Below, piece after piece: positions 1-4,467 of a DNA stretch of 7,951 nucleotides; position 1 is the first letter of the stretch; every line of letters starts with the position of its first letter. Below the pieces are notes generated by a model that saw only the letters and a program-made list of their open reading frames with translations, had not been told where the DNA came from and ran no database searches. Source of the DNA: Planctomycetaceae bacterium (GTDB lineage Bacteria > Planctomycetota > Planctomycetia > Planctomycetales > Planctomycetaceae); the NCBI GenBank assembly GCA_016765335.1, contig JAESQE010000537.1:1-7951 (forward strand), in the 5' to 3' direction. A program made the position numbers and the translations under genes.

Positions 1-770
1 CCCATGAACGGAGGCATCTGCTTCAACAATTCCATTTTCCCGTAGAGCACACCGATTCCAGAAGGGCCATAAACTTTGTGTCCAGAGAAAGCGAGAAAGT
101 CAATTCCTAAATCTTTGACATCCACTTGTTGATGCACCACAGACTGGGCAGCATCTAAGACAATCACTCCTCCTACTGCATGGGTTGCCTCTGCAATTTG
201 CTTGATCGGGTTGATTGTGCCTAGCACATTGGACATGCCCGTGATGCTGACAATTTTTGTGCGAGAGTTAAGCAGCTGCTCAAACGCTTGCATGTCGAGC
301 TGGCAGTCTTCGGTGATCGGAATGTAACGCAGCTGAGCACCAGTTCGTTTGGCTACAATTTGCCAGGGGACGATGTTCGCGTGATGTTCCATTTCACTGA
401 GGAGAATTTCATCGCCCGGTTTGAGAACATGCTCGCCCCAGGCATAAGCGACCATGTTCAAGGACATTGTTGTCCCGGAAGTGAAGATAATTTCTTGTGT
501 CGAATCAGCCTTGATCAGCTCGCGAACCGATTCACGAGACAATTCGAGTTCGTCATCTATTCGTTGACCAAATTCGTAAACCCCCCGGTAAGCGTTTGCG
601 TAATATTTGGAGTAGACTTCGACCTCCTTATCAATCACGCATTGAGGTTTTTGCGTAGAAGCTCCGTTGTCGAGATAAACGACTTTGCGACCATGCGAAT
701 CGCGGTGCTGCAAAATTGGAAACTGCTTGCGAACAGAATCAACACAAATTGTATTTGCCAGGGAAGTCAT
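1..770 (-). CDS. sufS: SufS/CsdA-type cysteine desulfurase, N-terminal part (3' end beyond window)
   Basis: This is a PLP-dependent class V aminotransferase-fold enzyme that takes sulfur from L-cysteine, leaving alanine, and passes it as a persulfide to an acceptor for Fe-S cluster assembly in the cytoplasm. My translation from the ATG at 770-768 gives 256 complete codons with no stop before the edge; the family is about 400-420 residues. Visible motifs in order are YLDNGASTQKP (32-42), SGTT (98-101), SEMEHHANIVPWQ with the PLP-stacking histidine (125-137), VLDAAQ with the PLP-binding Asp206 and Gln209 (204-209), and SGHKVYGP with Schiff-base Lys232 (229-236). The catalytic-loop cysteine lies beyond the window, so activity cannot be confirmed. 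The start is supported by the normal N-terminal length; a purine-rich AGAGG lies about 12 nt upstream. SufE, 97 bp upstream on the same strand, is its standard partner, which favours SufS over NifS/IscS. The spacing to sufE is filled by a 9-bp-period repeat. Confidence 0.96.
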   Translation of the reverse strand, partial: MTSLANTICVDSVRKQFPILQHRDSHGRKVVYLDNGASTQKPQCVIDKEVEVYSKYYANAYRGVYEFGQRIDDELELSRESVRELIKADSTQEIIFTSGTTMSLNMVAYAWGEHVLKPGDEILLSEMEHHANIVPWQIVAKRTGAQLRYIPITEDCQLDMQAFEQLLNSRTKIVSITGMSNVLGTINPIKQIAEATHAVGGVIVLDAAQSVVHQQVDVKDLGIDFLAFSGHKVYGPSGIGVLYGKMELLKQMPPFM

Positions 771-796
771 GAAGGATTTCAACCTCTTCTTTGTTA

Positions 797-832
797 GCCA
801 CAGAGATCACAGAAGCCACTGAGACCACCAAG
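797..832. repeat. 9-bp-period imperfect tandem repeat in the sufS leader
   Basis: Four consecutive nonamers read on the plus strand: GCCACAGAG, ATCACAGAA, GCCACTGAG, ACCACCAAG (minus-strand consensus near CTCTGTGGC). They fill much of the 97-bp sufE-sufS spacer and end 26 bp upstream of the sufS start, so a sufE-sufS transcript would carry them in the sufS leader. No coding or terminator function is apparent. Copies diverge from each other, so this is an old or loosely conserved array. Confidence 0.7.
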
Positions 833-867
833 GCTTTTTATGAATTTTTTAAATGCACGTTACAATT

Positions 868-1323
868 TTACGCATCTTGAGCAAGCTGCCATCTTGCTGC
901 TTCTCGAATTTTTTGCACCATTCCGTTGAGTCCGTTTTTACGTTGTGAACCGATAAGTTTGTCGAGCCCCAGACGATCAAACGCTTCTCTGACATTAAAA
1001 TCAAGCCCTTGCTGAGCAGTCTTGCCATTAAAGATTGCCATCAGCACAGCGACTATTCCATTGACGATCTTCGCCTCACTTTCGGCTTTGATCAGCATCA
1101 CAGCTGGCTCGTCATAAAATTCGACATCCAGCCAGACATTATTTTGACACCCGTGGATTAGGTATTGTTCGGTTTTTAGAGACGAATCAATCTTTGGTAA
1201 ATCGAGTCCCAGATCTATTAAATAATTCAACTGATCATAAGGGTCATTCAGGAAATCGAATTCATCGACGATTTCCTCAAGACTGGATAACGATTTCTGT
1301 TCATCTTTTAAACGGTCGATCAT
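868..1323 (-). CDS. sufE: SufE-like sulfur acceptor protein
   Basis: SufE takes the persulfide from SufS, stimulates its desulfurase activity and relays sulfur to the cluster scaffold. The protein is 151 residues, slightly longer than E. coli SufE (138). The sulfur-accepting cysteine is Cys59 in HGCQ (57-60), followed by the expected VWLDVEF strand. Further family marks are ESEAKIVNGIVAVLMAIFNG (81-100) and the C-terminal RxxGLxxM (R128, G131-L132, M135). It is the only cysteine in the protein. The ATG at 1323-1321 has GAGAG about 4 nt upstream (minus strand), a reasonable ribosome site. It lies 54 bp downstream of mrp and 97 bp upstream of sufS on the same strand, consistent with one Fe-S assembly operon. 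The family assignment is secure; the distinction from the CsdE paralogue rests on the adjacent sufS. Confidence 0.96.
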   Translation of the reverse strand: MIDRLKDEQKSLSSLEEIVDEFDFLNDPYDQLNYLIDLGLDLPKIDSSLKTEQYLIHGCQNNVWLDVEFYDEPAVMLIKAESEAKIVNGIVAVLMAIFNGKTAQQGLDFNVREAFDRLGLDKLIGSQRKNGLNGMVQKIREAARWQLAQDA

Positions 1324-1377
1324 ACGTCTCTCAAATCAAAAAACACTCAGGTGTCATTGCAAAATTGTAATAAACTT

Positions 1378-2448
1378 TTACTGCAAGATTTCTAACGTCG
1401 GGGCTTGCGGTTTCACCAGGAATTGCTGGGCAATTTCCATCGCAACGTTAACACAAACTTTTTCCAAGGATTCTCTGGCCGCTGAATCTTCTTCGAACAG
1501 TTGCCCCAGTTTGCTTTCGTCTCCCCGGATACGAATCGTTACATCGGAAGGAACTTCTCCTAAAAATGGAATCTTTTTATCGATAGCTGTTTGCTTAGCA
1601 CCGCCGGAACCGAACAACTCGCCGGTCATATTTTCTACCATACCCAGAATTGGAATTTTGACTTGCCGATACATTGCAATCGCTTTCACAGCATCGAGCA
1701 ACGCCACTTTCTGAGGCGTGCAAACCACAACCGCACCAGCCAGCGACATCATCTGAGAAAGAGTGAGTGCAACATCTCCTGTTCCCGGGGGCATGTCCAC
1801 AATCAGATAATCGAGTTCTCCCCATTCGGTTTCTGAAATAAACTGAGTCAACAGTTTGTGTAACATCGGGCCTCGCCAGATGACCGCATTCTCTTCAGGA
1901 ACCAAAAAGGCAATCGACATCACAGCGATTCCCTGACACTGAACCGGATGAATTCGCTGAATGACAGAACCGTCCGGGTTCAGGTGTTCGTGAACTTCTG
2001 GTTTGCCGGTCGCTCCTAACAAATGCGGAATGCTCGGGCCATACACATCAGCATCGAGCAAACCAACTTTGGCTCCCATCGATTTCAATCCGTAAGCCAG
2101 CGAAGCTGCGATGGTACTTTTGCCAACGCCTCCTTTTCCACTACCAACTGCGATCACATTTTTCACACGCAGCCCGATGGCTCCGCCAGATTCCGGACCT
2201 CTAACATTCAGAGAATAATCAATCGAAACTTCTTTCGGTGGATTATCTGTTGAAGCGAGCTTCTCACGAATAGAATCGCTCAACTGATTCTGATGAGGAT
2301 AGCCGGGAACGGGAAGCTCTATCTCTATTTTACAGCTGCTGTCTTCTTGGACAACCAGATTTTTCACCAGTCCTAAATCACCCAGCGTTTGTTCAAAGCC
2401 GGGAAGAGGAAGTGCATTCAATATGTCAGATTGTATTTGTTCAGTCAT
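1378..2448 (-). CDS. mrp: Mrp/ApbC/NBP35-family P-loop ATPase (Fe-S carrier type), CxxC absent
   Basis: Members of this family bind and hydrolyse ATP and carry or transfer Fe-S clusters to apo-proteins in the cytoplasm, usually as dimers. The protein is 356 residues. Residues about 5-80 form a MIP18/DUF59-like domain (GDLGLVKNL at 23-31, ELPVPGYPHQN at 44-54). The ATPase domain follows: deviant Walker A GKGGVGKST (104-112, signature Lys105 and Lys110), LLDADVYGPSIP (130-141), WRGPM (191-195), Walker B VDMPPGTGD (217-225), and GMVENM (269-274). In most family members ENM is followed by a cysteine pair (CxxC) that bridges a cluster between subunits. Here the segment is shortened to TGELFGSGG (275-283), with no cysteine. 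The four cysteines present (39, 171, 243, 332) do not form a CxxC. The spacing to sufE is 54 bp and the upstream receiver-like gene ends 73 bp away. The family call is firm; the cluster-carrier role is inferred from family and neighbours. No strong Shine-Dalgarno precedes the ATG. Confidence 0.95.
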   Translation of the reverse strand: MTEQIQSDILNALPLPGFEQTLGDLGLVKNLVVQEDSSCKIEIELPVPGYPHQNQLSDSIREKLASTDNPPKEVSIDYSLNVRGPESGGAIGLRVKNVIAVGSGKGGVGKSTIAASLAYGLKSMGAKVGLLDADVYGPSIPHLLGATGKPEVHEHLNPDGSVIQRIHPVQCQGIAVMSIAFLVPEENAVIWRGPMLHKLLTQFISETEWGELDYLIVDMPPGTGDVALTLSQMMSLAGAVVVCTPQKVALLDAVKAIAMYRQVKIPILGMVENMTGELFGSGGAKQTAIDKKIPFLGEVPSDVTIRIRGDESKLGQLFEEDSAARESLEKVCVNVAMEIAQQFLVKPQAPTLEILQ

Positions 2449-2475
2449 TTCTTGGTATTCATTATTTAATCGAGG

Positions 2476-2494
2476 CTCCGAAGTTTTCTCGGAG
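2476..2494. other. Short hairpin upstream of mrp
   Basis: CTCCGA (2476-2481) and TCGGAG (2489-2494) are perfect inverted 6-mers around a 7-nt loop, in the 73-bp spacer between the receiver-like gene and mrp. There is no T-run on either side, so it is not a standard intrinsic terminator. It would form a small stem in the mrp leader 28 nt before the start codon. It could also be chance. Confidence 0.35.
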
Positions 2495-2521
2495 AGGCAG
2501 ATTCTGGGGATTTGTCACGAA

Positions 2522-2911
2522 TTATTCTATGCAAGGTGGCTGATCAAGGGTTGTTCGATCATAAATTCGCAGACATAACTCACTTAGTATGCGAATTGAG
2601 ACAGGTTTCTCAAGGTAGCAGAGGCATCCTGCTTGCATCACTTCCCATATTATTGTCTTTTGCGTCCGATTAACCAGCAGGATTATCTGATTATTCCTCG
2701 TGGAATCCATCAACGATGAAATTACAGCGATTCCTTCGTCCGCCAAGCTGTCCAAATCAACAATCGCTAATGCGTCGGGGCTTCTGTTCATTAGTTCTAC
2801 GAAGTCTTGTGCATTATCCCGGTACAGAATTTGTCTTGAAGACTCTGGAAATGCACGTCGCAATCCAGAGACAAACCAAGGTGATTTTTCAAGAATATGA
2901 ATGGCGAGCAT
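2522..2911 (-). CDS. Stand-alone degenerate receiver-domain (CheY-like) protein
   Basis: The 129-residue protein is one receiver-like domain and nothing else. The layout follows the CheY fold: beta1 at 3-8 (AIHILE), beta3 ending in Asp52 (ALAIVDLD, 47-54) with Gly60 eight residues later as in standard receivers, beta4 QIILLVNR (75-82), AGCLCYLEKPVS (94-105) with the conserved Lys102-Pro103. Key positions are altered: the first acidic pair is Glu8-Lys9, the Thr/Ser expected at the end of beta4 is Asn81, and the usual proline after the phospho-acceptor loop is Leu56. Asp52 could still accept a phosphate, but magnesium binding and the switch residue are compromised, so it may signal without phosphorylation. 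There is no DNA-binding or enzymatic output domain. The ATG at 2911-2909 is supported because beta1 starts two residues later and no other start fits. A heptad repeat begins 5 bp upstream and no Shine-Dalgarno is visible. No partner kinase is in view; co-transcription with mrp is possible. Confidence 0.75.
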   Translation of the reverse strand: MLAIHILEKSPWFVSGLRRAFPESSRQILYRDNAQDFVELMNRSPDALAIVDLDSLADEGIAVISSLMDSTRNNQIILLVNRTQKTIIWEVMQAGCLCYLEKPVSIRILSELCLRIYDRTTLDQPPCIE

Positions 2912-2916
2912 GGCGT

Positions 2917-2953
2917 GTAGGTGTTAGGGATTAGGCGTTGGGCGTTAGGAATT
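2917..2953 (+). repeat. Heptad repeat array A (TTAGGNN), upstream of the receiver gene
   Basis: Consecutive 7-mers read GTAGGTG, TTAGGGA, TTAGGCG, TTGGGCG, TTAGGAA from 2917 to 2951 on the plus strand, then degrade. The array begins 5 bp upstream of the receiver gene's start codon (2911-2909) and occupies the place where a ribosome site would be. In the minus-strand reading it supplies an in-frame TAA five codons upstream of that start. Bases 2932-2953 also form the left arm of a perfect 22-bp inverted repeat with 3147-3168. Confidence 0.85.
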
Positions 2954-3012
2954 GCATTCGATGGCTATTATGTACTGACAAGTATTTTTGAATCCACCAG
3001 AGAAGAAAAACA

Positions 3013-3042
3013 GCCACGGATGAACACGGATATTAACAGATA
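3013..3042. repeat. 10-bp-period imperfect tandem repeat
   Basis: Three decamers in a row read GCCACGGATG, AACACGGATA, TTAACAGATA; the first two share ACACGGAT or a one-base variant. The array sits inside the 2912-3151 spacer, next to the hairpin cluster. No gene or binding site is recognised. It resembles the 9-bp-period array near sufS in style (a CACRGA core) but has a different period. Confidence 0.55.
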
Positions 3043-3049
3043 ATAAAGA

Positions 3050-3102
3050 GAGCCGGGTAGCTCATACGATCCCGTTCAGGGTCGTGTGAGTGCCGTAGGC
3101 AC
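3050..3102. other. Cluster of three consecutive hairpins in the spacer (structured DNA/RNA element)
   Basis: Three stems follow one another. The first is GAGC (3050-3053) with GCTC (3060-3063). The second is a 12-bp stem, CTCATACGATCC (3061-3072) with 3079-3090, including two G-T pairs and a CGTTCA loop. The third is GTGCC (3090-3094) with GGCAC (3098-3102) and a GTA loop. Neighbouring stems share boundary bases, so stems 1 and 2 would compete at 3061-3063. There is no T-run after the cluster on either strand, so it is not a plain intrinsic terminator. It could be a REP-like intergenic element, an RNA structure at the 3' end of the membrane gene's transcript, or the core of the 237-bp inverted-repeat unit. 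Confidence 0.55.
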
Positions 3103-3134
3103 CAGAGGATGGGCAATTCAATTACTTCATTACC

Positions 3135-3169
3135 ATCCTAACGCCAAATTCCTAACGCCCAACGCCTAT
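3135..3169 (-). repeat. Heptad repeat array B, overlapping the end of the membrane gene
   Basis: Plus-strand 7-mers are ATCCTAA, CGCCAAA, TTCCTAA, CGCCCAA, CGCCTAT, which is the TTAGGNN family in inverted orientation relative to arrays A and C. The stop codon of the membrane gene (3154-3152, TAG) and the codons for its last residues (IGVGR) lie within the array. Bases 3147-3168 are the right arm of the 22-bp inverted repeat. Confidence 0.85.
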
Positions 3170-4402
3170 TTCCCTGGCTTGGGTGTTTATGTAGAAACGT
3201 TTCAAAAAGTGCTCCAGGTCTTCTGGGGTATTGATTGTTGTTTTTATTCGTTTTCCGGTCAAACGGTTCGATGTGCCCAGGTGCACGATTTGGAATCCTT
3301 CTTTGATTTCAAATCGTGCAAGCAGGGCTTTAGCGACTGCCAGTTGAAAACGGTCTTCTGGATAGCCCGGTGCATTGGTTTGTTCAAAAGCCCAGCGATG
3401 TAGGTCGACTTTTCGCAATGAATGTTCAAAGGACGGTGGAGCTAAGAGATGCTCGTACTCTTGGGGGAGTTTATCAACTTGAGATTCATCAATCGATAAA
3501 GTAATCCGCGACCCACGGGCAGAATAAAGTCCCCAGCCTGGCCATGTATCACACACGTTAAACCATTCGGTGGCAGGGAAGATCATGACAAGCACCATCA
3601 CATAACCAGGCCAGGCTAGCTGCTTCGATTGATCTTCCGAAACTTTTGCATGTTCTTCTGTTGGAGAGGTTTTTGGCACAGGCCAGAACAAGATGGTGTT
3701 CTGGATCAGAAAAAAGAGATTCCAGATAAGCACCGGAGCCTGATGATTTAAGCCCCAAGGCCCAATCGCCAAAAGCAAACTGGTGTGCATACCCAGACTC
3801 AAAAACCAGCCGATGCGTTGCGTTTTGGGAATGCTCAGCAATATGGCAACAAGCAGTTCGAACAGCGGAAAGCAGAGCACAATGCCCCAACGAGTTTGCT
3901 CCGACCAAATTGGCGAAAGACCTAAGGCTTGAAGCAGCCCGTCCAGAATTGTTTGACCATAAGTCTCCAGAAATGATGCATCGAGTTTCGAGATGGCTGA
4001 ATAAAAATAAATGCTGATTGTCACTAGCCGCATCCAGCTCAATGCACGTGCCTGATTCATGCATGTCAGACAAAATACATACAACATGATCTGCCAGACC
4101 CAAGTTTGATCGCGATGTTGATCCAACAAGATCAGCCCCAGTAACGATAGCCCTAAAAGAATCCAACTACCTGAATACAGTTTGGATTGCTGTCTCTTTG
4201 AAATCCAACCGGCTGCAATACTCAAGGCTGCCAAAGCCACACAAACCATTCCGATTTGATCAATCCATGTCGGAGCATTGACCAGCCAATTAAAAAATGG
4301 AACCTGCGGATAATTGTGCGCCGTTCCCCACAGCCGAAATGTCAGCACCATCTGCACTGTCTGCAGAAGCAGCATCGCAATTTGAATCAAACGTAATCGC
4401 AT
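3152..4402 (-). CDS. Multi-pass membrane protein, HTTM/DoxX-like (tentative), with C-terminal soluble region
   Basis: I do not recognise a specific function. The 416-residue protein has about eight or nine hydrophobic segments (near 5-22, 47-65, 78-94, 102-117, 124-138, 173-191, 197-215, 223-241, 265-281), then a soluble C-terminal region of about 135 residues. The stretch RLVTISIYFYSAISKLDASF (125-144) followed by a loop and GMHTSLLLAIGPWG (204-217) resembles the YxxAxxKL and His-containing helices of HTTM (vitamin-K-carboxylase-like) and DoxX/MauE membrane proteins; that link is a weak motif impression. The C-terminal part carries CDTWPGWGLYSARGSR (284-299), which would begin at the membrane exit. 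Start: an in-frame TAA lies only seven codons upstream, inside array C, and the N terminus MRLRLIQIA suits a membrane anchor, so the ATG at 4402-4400 is firm; Met10 is the alternative. The last five residues and the stop are encoded by array B, suggesting that repeat sequence replaced or trimmed the original C terminus. It lies 65 bp downstream of the channel gene. Confidence 0.8.
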   Translation of the reverse strand: MRLRLIQIAMLLLQTVQMVLTFRLWGTAHNYPQVPFFNWLVNAPTWIDQIGMVCVALAALSIAAGWISKRQQSKLYSGSWILLGLSLLGLILLDQHRDQTWVWQIMLYVFCLTCMNQARALSWMRLVTISIYFYSAISKLDASFLETYGQTILDGLLQALGLSPIWSEQTRWGIVLCFPLFELLVAILLSIPKTQRIGWFLSLGMHTSLLLAIGPWGLNHQAPVLIWNLFFLIQNTILFWPVPKTSPTEEHAKVSEDQSKQLAWPGYVMVLVMIFPATEWFNVCDTWPGWGLYSARGSRITLSIDESQVDKLPQEYEHLLAPPSFEHSLRKVDLHRWAFEQTNAPGYPEDRFQLAVAKALLARFEIKEGFQIVHLGTSNRLTGKRIKTTINTPEDLEHFLKRFYINTQAREIGVGR

Positions 4403-4406
4403 GGAA

Positions 4407-4456
4407 GTAGGTAGTAGGCGTTAGGAATTAGGCGTTAGGAATTAGGCGTTAGGAAT
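4407..4456 (+). repeat. Heptad repeat array C: three perfect 14-bp copies between channel and membrane gene
   Basis: TAGGCGTTAGGAAT occurs three times without mismatch at 4415-4428, 4429-4442 and 4443-4456. Finer reading gives seven heptads from 4407: GTAGGTA, GTAGGCG, then TTAGGAA alternating with TTAGGCG to 4455. It fills most of the 65-bp spacer, begins 4 bp upstream of the membrane gene start and ends 11 bp from the channel's stop codon. No terminator or Shine-Dalgarno is visible in this spacer. The identical copies suggest recent expansion by slippage. Confidence 0.93.
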
Positions 4457-4467
4457 ACATCTTACCA

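Larger units (their letters stand above)
2932..3168. repeat. 237-bp spacer unit bounded by perfect 22-bp inverted repeats
   Basis: Bases 2932-2953 and 3147-3168 are exact reverse complements over 22 bp; the pairing breaks at the next base on both sides. The interval lies between the membrane gene and the receiver gene and holds a 10-bp-period repeat and three hairpins. It contains no convincing open reading frame, so any mobility would have to be supplied in trans, as in MITE or fold-back elements. No target-site duplication is evident at the ends. The alternative is two independent heptad arrays that happen to face each other. The right arm extends into the 3' end of the membrane gene. Confidence 0.6.

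Noticed and set aside
288..797. 169-codon open frame on the plus strand
   Set aside because: It is antisense to sufS, whose motifs are unmistakable on the minus strand; its translation has no recognisable family features.
1324..1377. Possible terminator between mrp and sufE (minus strand ACAC-CTGA-GTGT followed by six T)
   Set aside because: The stem is only 4 bp, with a fifth G-T pair at best, so it is too weak to call a terminator between genes likely to be co-transcribed.
2954..3010. Possible sigma-70 promoter for the receiver gene (CATAAT on the minus strand)
   Set aside because: No acceptable -35 hexamer lies 16-18 bp upstream, so the match is not above chance.
3086..3403. 105-codon open frame on the plus strand starting in the hairpin cluster
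   Set aside because: It runs through the spacer repeats and antisense into the membrane gene; no motif or ribosome site supports it.
3558..4166. 202-codon open frame on the minus strand in another frame of the membrane gene
   Set aside because: The frame giving 416 residues has clear membrane segments and consistent bounds; this one is an overlapping shadow lacking them.
4407..4456. Telomere-like repeat or replication origin iterons
   Set aside because: The TTAGG core resembles telomeric repeats only superficially, and no replication protein gene, DnaA boxes or AT-rich unwinding region is nearby.
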